The notes under the pieces: generated by a model
What the model was told of the DNA's origin: nothing
The model's input: only the letters and a program-made list of their open reading frames with translations
Database searches by the model: none
Source of the DNA: Orientallactaga sibirica
Lineage: Eukaryota; Chordata; Mammalia; Rodentia; Dipodidae
Length of the DNA: 64,000 nucleotides
Direction: 5' to 3'
Assembly: GCA_036365145.1 (NCBI GenBank)
Contig: JAEOAD010000040.1
Location: forward strand, 15,103,501-15,167,500
In this document: one piece after another, positions 52,893-63,610 of the stretch
Numbering within the stretch: position 1 is the stretch's first letter
Layout of the letters: the number at the start of each line of letters is the position of its first letter
Translations under genes and position numbers: made by a program

Positions 52893-53525
52893 GAGAACTT
52901 TGAGGCTGCGGAGAAAGCCCGGTGGATTAAGTGCTTGCCTTGTGTAGCAGACAGCTTCAGGTTCACTGAGATGAACTTCCAGACCAGGCACAGTTATGGA
53001 GGAAGGGATATTATTTATTGAAGCTTACAGATCCAGGGGAAGTTCCATAATGGCAGAAGTGGCCTGGTCTTACAGGACCAGGAAAGAGAAAGAAAAGCCA
53101 CCACCTACACAGCACAGCACACCTCAGGAACTCCAGCTAGGCACACTTTGCATATCTTTACAATGGAATCTCAAACCCACCACCACACCTTAAGATCCAC
53201 CCAGTGACATTGCCTCCAGCCAGGTGGCTGCAGATGCAAACAACAAACTAATAAAACACTGAATATATTGGGGGACATCTATTCAAAGTACCACACCTTG
53301 CAAGCATGAGGATTTGAGTTCAAGCCCCAGAACCCGTGTAAAAATGCTGGGTATGGTGGGAAGTACTTGCTGAGTTCCAGGCCAGTGAGAGATCCTGTCA
53401 AAAAGAGAGAGAGAGAGAGAGACTAGTGTGTAAGGAATGAGGTTGTCCTTTGACTTCCATACACAAACTCACACATACACACTCCCCACATCCCCTACCC
53501 CCAACACACACACATATAAAAAGAG
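52893..53525 (+). mobile_element. B4-like SINE split by a solo LTR
   Basis: Head GTGGATTAAGTGCTTGCCTT ends at 52942 and resumes at 53296 as CCTTGCAAGCATGAGGATTT. 3' part has GAGGTTGTCCTTTGACTTCC and a CA-rich tail. Confidence 0.75.
52943..53295 (-). mobile_element. MaLR-like solo LTR with perfect 5-bp TSD
   Basis: Opens TGTAGCAGACAGC, ends AAAGTACCACA; CCTTG on both sides (52938-52942, 53296-53300). Because the B4 host continues across it, the ends are certain. Confidence 0.85.
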
Positions 53526-53532
53526 CTTTGCA

Positions 53533-53681
53533 GGCTAGAGAGATGGCTTAGCGGTTAAGGCACTTGCCTGCAAAGCCAAAGGACCCAGGTTCGATTTCCC
53601 CGTACCCACATAAACCAGATGCACAAGGGGGTGCACACATCTGGAGTTTGTTTGCAGTGGCTGGAGACCCTGCCATGCCCA

Positions 53682-53713
<32 letters not shown>

Positions 53714-53734
53714 TTCTCTCAAAAAGACTATTAA
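53533..53734 (+). mobile_element. DIP SINE
   Basis: Perfect 15-bp TSD AAAAAGAGCTTTGCA at 53518-53532 and 53735-53749. Confidence 0.97.
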
Positions 53735-53749
53735 AAAAGAGCTTTGCAA

Positions 53750-54164
53750 TAGAGATATAAGATGAGAACACTTTGTTTGCGGAGTAAGTGATAACCTTTG
53801 GCTCCTGTCTTTAAAAGCTCCCAGTGCAATGGACCTTTTATGGGAAGAGGATATTTAAAAGTTTACTTCTGCCAGGATTTCTCTCTAAGCCACAACTGTG
53901 TCTGGCCTCCTGTTTTGTGTCTTTTGAAACTGGAATGTCTCCTTCCATTAGCATTTTTAATCTGGTTCCTACAAAATTGTGCAATTTCCTGATCTTTCTC
54001 CTGTGATAATCTGGCCAGTTTTTGCTCTGGGGGCCTTTCCCTACTGCTTTAGGGTTCCAGAAAGCTTTCTTTCAGTCTCTTCCTTCTCCACTCCTTAGCG
54101 GGAACACTCTGTTCTGATGCTCACCAAAACTATTTGAAAGTGCATCTTGCCACCTTGGCCCCAT
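53750..54164. other. Unique sequence
   Basis: No feature recognised. Confidence 0.5.
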
Positions 54165-54345
54165 TTCAATCAACAAACATTTGTGAAGTGTTTCTCTGCT
54201 CTGAGACCCTTTTGAATCAGGCTGAGTGGAGACCACAAAAGACTCCAACCCAAAAGAGATCTGAGTGATAACCACTATTTTCCAAATGAGCAGACCGAAT
54301 TCGAAAGCACCAATGATGTGCCCCCACGTCAAGAAGCTACCTAGA
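54165..54345 (-). mobile_element. L2 or MIR remnants
   Basis: TTCAATCAACAAACATTTGT (L2-like) and TTTTCCAAATGAGCAGACC (MIR-like) sit in antisense orientation. Confidence 0.45.
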
Positions 54346-54603
54346 ATAACCTCGCCACACTTCTGATCCTCATTAGGGTCTATGTTTTAATTGGGGACAT
54401 GAAAGAGGATGTATGAAGTTGTGGGGGCACAGGGCATCTTTGAGCCAAACATTGTGGTTTCAGCATGTTATCAAATCTGTATAATGTGAAGGACTTCATA
54501 ATAAAATTTCTCAAGTGAGAATTCAACTGGAAGAAAACCACAAGATGTATCCAGGCAAAATCTATGAGGAGACATGAATGGTAGTATCTAAGAATAATTA
54601 TTT
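54346..54603. other. Unique sequence
   Basis: No feature recognised. Confidence 0.5.
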
Positions 54604-54617
54604 AAAATAACAAATGC

Positions 54618-54816
54618 AAGGGCTGGAGAGATGGCTTAGCAGTTAAAGCGCTGGCCTGCAAAGCCAAAGGACCTTGGTTCAATTCTCCAGGACCCGTGTA
54701 AGCCAGATACACAAGGGGGTGCATGCATCTGGAGTTGGTTTGCTAGTGGCCCTGATGTGCCCATTTTCTCTCGCTCGCTCTCCCTCTTTCCCTCTCTCAA
54801 TTAAATAAATAAAAAT
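54618..54816 (+). mobile_element. DIP SINE
   Basis: Perfect 14-bp TSD AAAATAACAAATGC at 54604-54617 and 54817-54830. Internal deletion in GTTTGCAGTGGC. Confidence 0.97.
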
Positions 54817-55017
54817 AAAATAACAAATGCCCAACTGATAGGGAGTAGTTAACCATATTAAAGTTCTTACATAGTAGTAGAAATGAGTAATCCAGAAATA
54901 CATGTATCAATGTGGATGGATTTCAAAAACACATGGGGGAATATGTTGTAAATTGATATATCCAGCATTATTCCATTTATTCAAAGTTTTAAAACATACA
55001 ATAAGACTACCTTTGTG

Positions 55018-55157
55018 GCTGGGCATGGTGGGGCATGCCTTTAATCCCAGCACTCGGGAGGCAGAAGTAGGAAAATTGCCATGAGTTCGAGGCTACCCTG
55101 AGACTACATAGTGAATTCTAGGTCAGCCTGGGCTAGAGCAAGACCCTACTTCAAAAA
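55018..55157 (+). mobile_element. B1 SINE, left arm of an inverted pair
   Basis: Full length, tail grown into (GAAA)n to 55210. Confidence 0.95.
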
Positions 55158-55201
<44 letters not shown>

Positions 55202-55281
55202 GGAAAGAAAGCAAGCAAGCAAGCAGGCTACTGTTTGTTTGTTTGTTTGTTTGTTTGTTTGTTTGTTTGTTTGTTTGTTTT
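55155..55281. repeat. (GAAA)n, (GCAA)n and (GTTT)n
   Basis: Two expanded SINE tails facing each other; (GTTT)n 55232-55281 has about 12 units. Confidence 0.95.
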
Positions 55282-55419
55282 TCGAGGTAGGGTCTCACTC
55301 TAGCCCAGTCTGACCTGGAATTCGCTATGTAATCTCAGGGTGGCCTCGAACTCATGGCAATCCTCCTACCTCTGCCTCCTGAGTGCTGGGATTAAAGGCA
55401 TGCGCCACCACGTCCTGCT
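55282..55419 (-). mobile_element. B1 SINE, right arm of an inverted pair
   Basis: Full length, complement of the B1 at 55018 over nearly the whole length. Confidence 0.95.
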
Positions 55420-55539
55420 TATTTTTCTATCTGGATGCACACATACGCCTTGAACGGATGGATGGGCATGAAAGTAATAAAGATGAAAGTCCCCTTACTT
55501 CAGATAATAGCAACGTGCACTGCATGTGTGGGACTGTTC

Positions 55540-55660
55540 TCCACACGTCACGCATGTCAGCTCATTGTTCTTCCTAGCAGCCCTGCAAAGCACACACTGT
55601 TACCCCATTCTACAGATGGGACAGTGACAGATTAAAGGAAGTAGCTTGTTGCGTCACCAA
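55540..55660 (-). mobile_element. MIR SINE fragment
   Basis: GCAGCCCTGCAAAGCACACA, ACCCCATTCTACAGATGGGA and AAAGGAAGTAGCTTGTTGCG follow antisense MIR. Confidence 0.7.
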
Positions 55661-56555
55661 TTTGAAGGATTTGGAGATTTAAAGAGCACTTCTTTGTAGG
55701 GTCTGGGATATGAACTATTCCATCCAGTGTTTCCTTGAATTTCCCTGTCTGTCTCCCTTTGTTCTTGTTTCTTTTTTGGACTGTGGCACCCTGTTTTCTA
55801 GCAATACCTGCTCACTTGCAGTTGCATGAGAGCTGCACCCGACTCAGATGAAGGGGAAACCCTGCTGCCCCGCCTAAAGAGAAATGTTAATACAGTCACA
55901 TCTGAGCACTGCTAGGTTCTTGGTGGCAGGGAGGAGGGAACTGGGGACACAGACTTTGCTCCTCTGGGCATTGCCATGGTCCCTGTCTTTCCAGCCTTCC
56001 TATCTGTGCAGCAGCACTGTCCCCACGAGAGTGGTAGCTGCCTGGACCATCGTAGTGAGATAGCATTAACCACCGAGATGTCCCAGCAAATTCCTGCCTC
56101 TGTAACTCCGCCTTCTGCTTGGAACTTATCTTTCTGAACGCTCTGGCAATCAGGAAGGCAAGTTATGGCCATTGCTGTTTAGGAAATTGTATTTTGGCTT
56201 CTGCTTTAGTCTCCAGTGAGTTTTGATAATGTGAGCTTCTTAGAGTCAACTACATAAATTCTACACTTATGAAGCTAAAGACCAGATCCTCGAACATCAC
56301 AGTGCTGATATTTTCCAAGACCTCTTGGGGAGCTGTCAGACAGCCGACCGGGGGTCTGTCTGATGTGCGGTCTTCTGAAGAACTGCCACATGTATCTCCT
56401 TTTATCTTCCAAGGCCTTATGAAGAATATATTACTATTCTCACTTTAGAGATAAAAACATCAATGCTTAAAAAGAATGTCTTGGGAGGGACTCTAACTTG
56501 ACTGACAAAGAAAGACATGATAAAATTTTAAAATATATACTTTTTTAAATTTTTT
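55661..56555. other. 900-bp unique block
   Basis: No repeat or exon recognised; an 86-codon antisense frame has no homology I know. Confidence 0.45.
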
Positions 56556-56557
56556 GG

Positions 56558-56692
56558 TTTTTTGAGGTAGGGTCTCACTCTAGCCCAGGCTGTCCTGGAA
56601 TTCACTATGTAATCTCAGGGTGGCCTTGAACTCATGGCAATCCTCCTACCTCTGCCTCCCTAGTGCTGGGATTAAAGGCGTGCACCACCATA
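56558..56692 (-). mobile_element. B1 SINE
   Basis: Last bases of the plus-sense head (CACGCCTGGCT) are missing. Confidence 0.93.
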
Positions 56693-56705
56693 AAAATGTT
56701 TTTTA

Positions 56706-56915
56706 GGGCTTGAGATATGACTTAGCGATTAAGACACTTGCCTGCAAAGCCAAAGGACCCAGGTTCAATTCTTCAGGACCCATGTAAGGCAGATGCACAA
56801 AGTGGCACAAGGTGTCTGGAATTCATTTGCAGTGGATGGAGGCCCTGTCATGCCCGTTCTCTATCTGTCCCTCTCTCTCTCCTTCTTTCTCTCAAATAAA
56901 AATTAAAAAATTTTT
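56706..56915 (+). mobile_element. DIP SINE
   Basis: Diverged A box (GACTTAGCGAT), near-normal B box. Confidence 0.92.
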
Positions 56916-56932
56916 TAAAAAATTTATTTATA

Positions 56933-57077
56933 GCTGGGCGTGGTGGCACACACCTTTAATCCCAGCACTCAGGAGGCAGAGGTAGGAGGATCACTGTGAG
57001 TTCAAGGCCACCCCGAGACCACATAGTGAATTTTAGGTCAGCCTGGACTAAAGTGAGACCCTACCTCAAAAAAAAAA
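56933..57077 (+). mobile_element. B1 SINE
   Basis: Another B1 directly behind a DIP on the same strand. Confidence 0.94.
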
Positions 57078-57284
57078 TTATTTATTTATTTGAGAGAAAG
57101 AGAGGAAAGGGCAAATGGAGAAAAAGAGAGAAGACTGAGTATGGGCATGCCAGGGCCCCCCACCACCGCAAACAAACTCCAGATGCATATGCCACTTTGT
57201 GGATCTGGCTTTACATGGGAATCAAAATTAGGCCACAGGCTTTGCAAGCACATGCCTCTATCCACTGAGCCATCTCTCCAGCCC
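57078..57284 (-). mobile_element. DIP SINE
   Basis: Small deletion around the B box (CATGGGAATCAAAATTAGG). Confidence 0.92.
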
Positions 57285-57592
57285 AAGAACCCAGAGACCT
57301 CCCGAGTCCAGGGATTTGCCAAATGCGCTGGTTAAAGTAACAGACAATTGGTACTGCTTCATGTGAATGCTTATACAAATTCAAATAGTAGCTATGCTTT
57401 CTTCAGACTTAATGCTGATTGTGCCCAGTGGATGAGACATCTCTGGTCACCAAGGGAGGGGCTACCTTCCATGTGCAGTGCACTCCCTGAGCACTAGTGT
57501 CTGGTCAGTGCCCCAGCTCCCTGCTCCCCACAACTGGCCACCCCCCAGAGCTGTCTCTCACCCAGAGGCCAAGACAGATTAGATTTAGGCTC
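57285..57592. other. Unique sequence
   Basis: No feature recognised. Confidence 0.5.
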
Positions 57593-57593
57593 T

Positions 57594-58100
57594 GTGGTGG
57601 TTTGAATGGATGGTCCCATAATCTCATGTGTTTATGATTAACATCGAGCTCCCAACTTGAGTCTCCTGCAGGCAGAGTCCTGCTAGAGAAGAGGTTCCTA
57701 GAGAAGAGGTGGGGGGGGCGCGGGGTGGATCTTTGTAGTTTAGCCCGAAGGCGTATTCAGAGCAGTCGGAGCTCTGACGACGTTTGCTGGCTATTTGCTG
57801 GTCTCTTTCTGCCATGGATCTGAGAGGGGCTATAGTTGCGGAGACTGGATCCCTGAAAGTAAAAAGGCAGGAAAGCCAGGCGTCGTGGTGCTCACCTTTA
57901 ATCCCAGCACTCGGGAGGCACAGGTAGGTGGATCGTCGTGAGTTCAAGGCCACCCTGAGAAGACATAGTTAATTCCAGGTCAGCCTGGACCAGAGTGAGA
58001 TGCTACCTCGAAAACCAAAAAACAAACAACAACAAAAAAAAAGGCGGCAAAGTCTGCACTTGCTAGAAATCAAAGATGATCTGACTTCTTATCTCTTGCC
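57594..58100 (+). mobile_element. MaLR-like LTR interrupted by B1
   Basis: Begins TGTGGTGGTTTGAATGGATG, the sense start of the family seen at 22744. 3' end not resolved; G-rich run at 57711-57725. Confidence 0.5.
57873..58040 (+). mobile_element. B1 SINE
   Basis: Imperfect TSD AAAAAGGCAG / AAAAAGGCGG flanks it. Confidence 0.93.
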
Positions 58101-58209
58101 TAGTTCCCTAGACCAGTTTTTCCACAAACCACCCGGTTCTTTATTGGGAGGGAGATCTTTCATAGGAGTTCAACATTGTGGTTGTTCAAATTCAGCCTCT
58201 GGAACTTGG

Positions 58210-58700
58210 TGTCAGGGCTAGCTTCTTCCTGAGACAGCCCCTAACCCTAACCAACCAGCCATCCCTCTGGTTCACCTGAGCCGGAAGACAGCCTCCACTA
58301 TAAGGTTATAAATACCTTTGAAGGGGAGGGCGGGCTTTACGACCACTTGGGAACTTCCAGCTATGGCTGAGTTTTTCCCTCAGCTGGACCTAGGCTGGCT
58401 TGGCATGGGCCTATGCCTAGGCCTAGCCGGGAGGGCCCTCTCGCCCTTACTCTCCACATGGGTCCTTTACCCCCTCTAGCTCCCCACATGGCAGGAGCTC
58501 CTTGAATGTTCTTTTCTTTCTTTTCTTTCTGCGGTTTATTTTTCCAGGCCCCCCCCCCGTGGGATCTCTAGCCACGTGGGTGCCTTTCCTAGGCTCTGCA
58601 CTTCCCTCAATAAATACACTAATTTAATAATTATCCCTCTCAGTCATTTTTAGTCAATTCTTTGATGAAAATTAGAAACAACCCTAGGCATTGGGGTTCA
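58210..58700 (+). mobile_element. LTR-like promoter/poly(A) unit
   Basis: TATAAATA at 58307-58314 and AATAAA at 58609-58614 are 300 bp apart. From 58337 to 58632 it matches the unit at 35467-35936. Outer ends are not resolved and no TSD was found; class unknown. Confidence 0.5.
58307..58314 (+). promoter_or_regulatory. TATA box of the LTR-like unit
   Basis: TATAAATA, 30 bp upstream of the point where homology with the 35-kb copy begins. Confidence 0.5.
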
Positions 58701-59323
58701 AGGACTTTCCTGGACCCTAGTTCCCCGTTACATATCTATGGAAGTGAGCCAGCTTCATCCACCACGGATGGTGTTTACCCTGGATTCCATAAGCCTGATA
58801 TAAACCTGTCTCTCCCATCAGCTGCTTCTGGTTGGGTGTTTGTCCAGAAACATGAAGGTACCTGGCTCTCTGATTTATGATTGGTTCTCATTTTCAGACC
58901 CCCAGCATAGGCTGTTTCAAGCAGTTGTCACCCTCTTTAGAGTCACGCTGAATGCCCGACGAAGATTCCCCGCCACTGTTGACCATCTGCTGTAAGAGTC
59001 ACCATTTCTTCAAAACCCTCCACTGGCGTTGAGGCTTGTGAGGGCTACGGGCTTGTCCTGAGGGTGGACGGCCAGCGTCTTTGAACGAGAGTCTCCCGGC
59101 TTACTTCCTGCTTTCCTTCCTCCACCCAGAAGCTCAGGCGAGAGCTGCCTTCTGCTAAGCTTGTTCCTTTCCTGTGGGTTGGCGATCATTTTCCCCACAC
59201 TTACCTCAGGGAAGTTCTGAAGCTCTTCCTCTCTTTGTCTCTTTCCTCTTACTCTGAACTCTTTCTCTGTGGGTCACACAGAAGCCACTTCCAATCTGCC
59301 CTCTTATCCCTCCTGGTTATTTT
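58701..59323. other. Unique sequence
   Basis: No exon or repeat recognised. Confidence 0.45.
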
Positions 59324-59343
59324 CACAGTTTTCTTTTTTAAAA

Positions 59344-59555
59344 AATATATTTATTTATTTATTTATGAGAGAGAAAGAGGCAGATAGATAAAGAGAATGA
59401 GAATGGGTGCACCAGGGCCTCCAGCCATTGCAAATGAACTCCAGATGCATGTGCCAACTTGTGCATCTGGCTTTATGTAGGTCCTGGGGAATCGAACCTG
59501 GGTCCTTTGACTTTGCTGGCAAATGTCTTAAATGCTGAGCCATCTCTCCAGTCCT
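59344..59555 (-). mobile_element. DIP SINE (first of a tandem pair)
   Basis: Pair bounded by one TSD, CACAGTTTTCTTTTTTAAA / CACTGTTTTCTTTTTAAA (59324, 59804). Confidence 0.94.
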
Positions 59556-59566
59556 CATTTTTTTAT

Positions 59567-59599
<33 letters not shown>

Positions 59600-59803
59600 A
59601 TCTATCTATCTATTTATGTATTTGAGAGAGATAAAGAGGCAGATAGATAGAGAATGGGCATGGCAGGACCTTTAGCCACTGCAAATGAATTCCAGACACA
59701 TTCACCACCTTGTGCAACTGGCTTTATGTGGGTCCTGGGGAATAGAACCTACATCCTTTGGCTTTGCTGGCAAGCGCCTTTTCTGCTAAGCCACCTCTCC
59801 AGC
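59556..59803 (-). mobile_element. DIP SINE (second of a tandem pair) with (ATCT)n
   Basis: Tail expanded to (ATCT)n at 59567-59611. Both members share the GCTTTGCTGGCAA variant, so one may derive from the other. Confidence 0.94.
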
Positions 59804-59819
59804 CACTGTTTTCTTTTTA

Positions 59820-60124
59820 AAGATTTTATTTCCCAGCTTTGTCCATTAAATTTATTTCTAAAACAAAGCTCTCAGATATAGAAAGAGTATCTTCAAATTC
59901 TATGAGAGGAGTCAACCCCCACCCCCAAGCCATCATCACTCCTGTATCTTCTCATCCCATTGTCACACAGAATTCCTTTCTCTGCTCTCATAGCTTAAGA
60001 AAAAATACTAGTCTCACACTGTTTTTTAGCATTTCTCAATTGTGTTTTAATAACAAATCTATTAACTAATTGTGGCCTTTCCTTACTACTCCCATATTGG
60101 AACATTTTTGAAAACTTTAGAGAG
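59820..60124. other. Unique sequence
   Basis: No feature recognised. Confidence 0.5.
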
Positions 60125-60347
60125 AGGGCTGGAGAAGTGCCTTAGCAGTTAAGGCACTTACCTGTGAAGCCTAAGAACGCCTGTTCAAATCTCCAGGTCC
60201 CATGTTTAGCCAGACGCAAAAGTGATGCAAGCATGCAATGTTGCACATGAGCACAAGGGGGCGCACAAGTCTGGAGTTCGTTCACAGTGGCTGAGAGGCC
60301 CTGGTGCGCCCATTCTCTCTCTGTCTCTCTCAAGTTAAAAAAAAATT
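60125..60347 (+). mobile_element. DIP SINE, long subfamily
   Basis: Module GTGATGCAAGCATGCAATGT, then GCACAAGGGGGCGC (60251-60264). Confidence 0.94.
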
Positions 60348-60590
60348 CAGAAAGCGTTGTACTGACATTAAAGGATGGCCACAGTATATTATTAGGTTTA
60401 CAAACAACAAATTACAGACACTGTTCATTGCATTGTATCTGTTCTCTGTTGCTTTGTAACAGATTAAGCCATTTCAGAAACATTTGTGCCTTATAAAACC
60501 AGTCATTCATAGGTTTAGGACTTTGCATGCAATTTGAATTAAGCTAGAAAATTTTATCTCTGCTAAATGTGATATTGGCTGGACCCACTT
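60348..60590. other. Unique sequence
   Basis: No feature recognised. Confidence 0.5.
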
Positions 60591-60602
60591 TTTCTGTTTG
60601 TT

Positions 60603-60764
60603 TGTTTGTTTGCTTGTTTGTTTATTTGTTTTAGTTTTATTCATGTAGAGCTGCACTCTAGCCCAGGCTGACCTGGAATTCATTAGGTAGTCTTGAATTC
60701 ACTGCGATCCTCCTACCTCTGCCTTCTGAGTGCTGGGTTAAAGGTGTGCACCACCACGCCCAGC
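60603..60764 (-). mobile_element. B1 SINE with (GTTT)n tail
   Basis: Flanks TGGACCCACTTTT and TGGACTCAATTTT look like a TSD. Internal deletion of CAGGGTGGCC. Confidence 0.92.
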
Positions 60765-60766
60765 GT

Positions 60767-61285
60767 GGACTCAATTTTGTTTGTCCCTGAGCAGTGACAG
60801 TGGGGGCAGTTCTCTGGTCTTTCTCTTTCTGCCTGTCCTCTTCTATGTTGGCTAAGTCCTTTTGTTAACATGGATAGGAACTGTGGGTAAACAAAGAAAA
60901 GCTTTTCTGGTGCTGGAAGTCCAAGGTCCTTGGTGCCCGAGACCTAGGTTCTGGTCTGGTGGACCCAGAGACTTACAGCTCCAAATCCTCAGCGCTAGGG
61001 GCTTCTTGCTTCAGGCTTTAGAGACCAGGGAATTGTGGTGGTAGGCCCTTAGGATCAAGGCTGATTGCTCTTGGCTTTAACCATTGGTGGCCCTGACACT
61101 TAGCTGTTATAATCATCAGCTTCCAGCACCAGTAAGCGGTAGTAGCAGACCCCAATAGTAGGCAGCACCCCCTAATGTTACATGTCTTACACAGGCCTCA
61201 GAAGCTCAGCCCCTGAGCTCCATAGCAACAGTGGTACAGCTCTTGGGTCTAGATGTCTGAAACCCTCAGTCCTTCCTAGAATTTT
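60767..61285. other. Unique sequence
   Basis: No exon recognised. Confidence 0.5.
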
Positions 61286-61400
61286 TTTTTGTAATAAGCA
61301 TTTTTATATTGAGGCTTTTCATACATGAACATTATAATTGGATTGTATTCCCACCCCCCGCCTCTATTCCATTTGTTCCAAGTAGTCTTTCTTCTGTTTT

Positions 61401-61623
61401 TAATCTTGTTTATTTTATAGAGAGCAAGGGACAGAGAGAGAGAGAGAGAGAGGGACTCAGCCACTGAAATCGAACTCCAGGAGCTTGCGCCACCTAGTGG
61501 GCACGTGTGACCTTACGCTTGCCTCACCTTTGTGCATCTGGCTTATGTGGGATCTGGAGAGCCGAACATGGGTCCTTAGGCTTCACAGACAAGTGCCTTA
61601 ACCACTAAGCCATCTCTCCAGCC
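61401..61623 (-). mobile_element. DIP SINE, long subfamily with CTCF-core motif
   Basis: Perfect 14-bp TSD CTTTCTTCTGTTTT at 61387-61400 and 61624-61637. Lost the GGGCACACCAGGGCC part near its tail. Confidence 0.96.
61487..61500 (-). promoter_or_regulatory. CTCF-core-like motif inside a DIP
   Basis: Minus strand reads CCACTAGGTGGCGC, again a full fit to CCASYAGRKGGCRS. Confidence 0.5.
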
Positions 61624-61730
61624 CTTTCTTCTGTTTTGATGCCTCATTCTTTTTGTCCTCTTCTGATCTCTATGTTGATTGTTGATGGGGGCTCCATGTT
61701 GTGCAGGTCTTGACCTCTGCTGTGAGGTTA

Positions 61731-61966
61731 CAAATGCACCAGTTAGTTCAACTCAGGAAGATAGCTTCTCAAAACTCTTACAGCAACCAGAGCCCGGTTT
61801 CTGACCTGCAGCTCTTCACAGCCGACACTGTCCCCAGCCCCTCTGCCCCAGCCAGGCAGTGAAATTCCAGCTTCCTTCTCATCTGCACAGTCACTCTCAC
61901 TGCTGCTGTTACTTTCTCTACAGTCCTGTCTTCGTGCTCCTATTCCACCCTGCTCTACGAATGATT
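61731..61966. other. Unique sequence
   Basis: No feature recognised. Confidence 0.5.
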
Positions 61967-61979
61967 TAAGATCAGAAGT

Positions 61980-62137
61980 GGGGCTCCAGAGATGACTTAG
62001 CCATTAAGGCGCTTGCCTGCAAAGCCCAAGGACTTAGGTTCAATTTCCCAGAACCCACATAAGCCAGATACACATGTCTGGAATTCTCTCTCTCTCTCTC
62101 TCATAAATAAATTAATAAAAATACATAATTGTTTTTA
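61980..62137 (+). mobile_element. DIP SINE with internal deletion
   Basis: TSD AAGATCAGAAG at 61968-61978 and 62138-62148. About 70 bases between CCAGATACACA and the C/T tail are missing. Confidence 0.94.
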
Positions 62138-62236
62138 AAGATCAGAAGCAGGCAACAGAAGACCATGGAGAGAAGCCTTTTACTTGTTCTAATGTTGCAA
62201 CAGCAGGGCATCTCAGCTCGTTCAGAAAGCAAGCTA

Positions 62237-62464
62237 GGGCTGGAAGGATTGCTTAGCAGTTAGGGTGTTTGCCTGCAAAGCCAAAGGATCCCAGTTCGAT
62301 TCCCCAGGACCCACATAAGCCAGATGCACAAGGGGGCACATGCATCTGGAGCTCGTTTGCAGTGGCTGGAGGCCCTGGTGCCCCCATTCTCTCTCTTACT
62401 CTCCCTCTTTCTCTCTGTCAAATAAATAAATAAATAAATAAATAATTTTTTTTTTAAAAAAAAA
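62237..62464 (+). mobile_element. DIP SINE
   Basis: Near-consensus with intact B box CAGTTCGATTCC; (AAAT)n then A/T tail. Confidence 0.94.
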
Positions 62465-63377
62465 GCAAATCAAACAGCCTTTTTATATAGCCTGAAAGCG
62501 GGTGTGGAAAGAATGTTCACATCAATCTTGGTAGAACTGCATGCAAATGAGAAACTGTTCCCACCAATCACAGCACAAGCCCCATGCAAATGAAGGACTG
62601 TATTGGCACCACTCACTCACAGGGCTTCTGTGTGGCGGAGGGGGGGGGTGTTAGGTGCCCCCCCCTCTGGTGGTGGCCAGGGGAATGGCTGCAGGTTCAT
62701 CTAGAGTTCACTGAAGTTACCCTTGCAAAAAAAAGAAGAAGAAGAAGTCTGGCACAAGCTGTTTGAAACAACCACAGCTGGGACAGAGCCTTCATAGCAA
62801 GTAGCCAAGTTTGCTGTGTCGCTTTCCTGCAGCTTTCACGGTATTGAAAGCGAGCTGAGGCCATAGTGCCTGTGTGCTTGGCTGGTGGTTCTCCACGCGG
62901 AGCTCTAGGGAATGATCTAAATAGCTATTAATTAAGGAGTCAAATTGCTCCAGTCCCTAGCATCCCAGTTGACTTAAAGGAAAAGCAAACACGAAAAAGG
63001 GTGTGTGTACAACAAAGACCTGTCATTAACATTGACCATGATTTAACAGTGTTTAACAGCGCCCTCACAGGGCGTAACTCCTGCCCCTGTGCCCCCGGGA
63101 GAGGCCAGTCTCTCTCCTCTCTTCTCAAGGAGGCTAATCCAGGCTTGTTCACTAGGCAGCTGCGTCCCAACAGGATGCGGGGACAGGGCGTGTCCTCTTC
63201 ATACCTTCGTCTAGGATTCCCACAGTATCTTTCCCACTGGTTTTCATTGATCAAAGCAAGTCTGAAGGACATCTGTGACAGTTGTCATGCAAATAGTGCA
63301 TTGTCTGGGATCTAATGCTTTTCCCTCCATGCTGAACCAGGCCTAGCCTGGCAACCTGTAGAAAATGTCAGACATTA
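62465..63377. other. 900-bp unique block with octamer motifs
   Basis: ATGCAAAT occurs at 62541, 62584 and 63287, with a CCAAT at 62564. CTAAATAGCTATTAATTAAG (62917-62936) is AT-rich and homeobox/MEF2-like. No exon recognised; overlapping 104- and 110-codon frames share the same bases on opposite strands. Confidence 0.4.
62638..62667. other. G/C hairpin
   Basis: GAG plus eight G (62638-62648) is complementary to C8-TC (62658-62667): a 10-bp stem with a 10-nt loop. Confidence 0.8.
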
Positions 63378-63610
63378 GGGGCTGGAGAGATAGCTTAGCA
63401 GTTAAGGCGCCTGCCTGCAAAGCCTAAGAACGCCCGTTCGATTCTCCAGGTCCCATGGTTAGCCAGACGCAAAAAGTGATGCAAGGGTGCAAGGGAGCAC
63501 TTGCCCACAAGGGGGCGCATGTGTCTGGAATTCGTTCACAGCTGCTGAGAGGCTGCTGGCGTGCCTATTCTCTCTCTCTCTCTCTCAAATTAAAAAAGAA
63601 AAAAGAAAAT
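63378..63610 (+). mobile_element. DIP SINE, long subfamily
   Basis: Contains CCACAAGGGGGCGC at 63505-63518. Head near-consensus. Confidence 0.95.

Larger units (their letters stand above)
61290..61730 (-). mobile_element. Possible L1 3' end interrupted by DIP
   Basis: TTTTCATACATGAACATTAT and GGATTGTATTCCCACCCCCC resemble antisense L1 3' sequence. Moderate at best. Confidence 0.4.

Noticed and set aside
57700..57740. CpG-island-like G-rich stretch
   Set aside because: Only about 40 bp and mostly a G run; far below island length.
57594..58100. Possible hAT (URR1) identity for the MaLR-like family
   Set aside because: Sister copies in this window have 5-bp TSDs and TG/CA-type ends, which fits LTRs better than 8-bp hAT TSDs.
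58238..58254. Telomere-like CCCTAACCCTAACC
   Set aside because: Only about two units, inside an LTR-like element; too short for an interstitial telomere claim.
62465..63377. Possible exon in the octamer-containing block
   Set aside because: Opposing 104- and 110-codon frames overlap fully and neither resembles a known protein.
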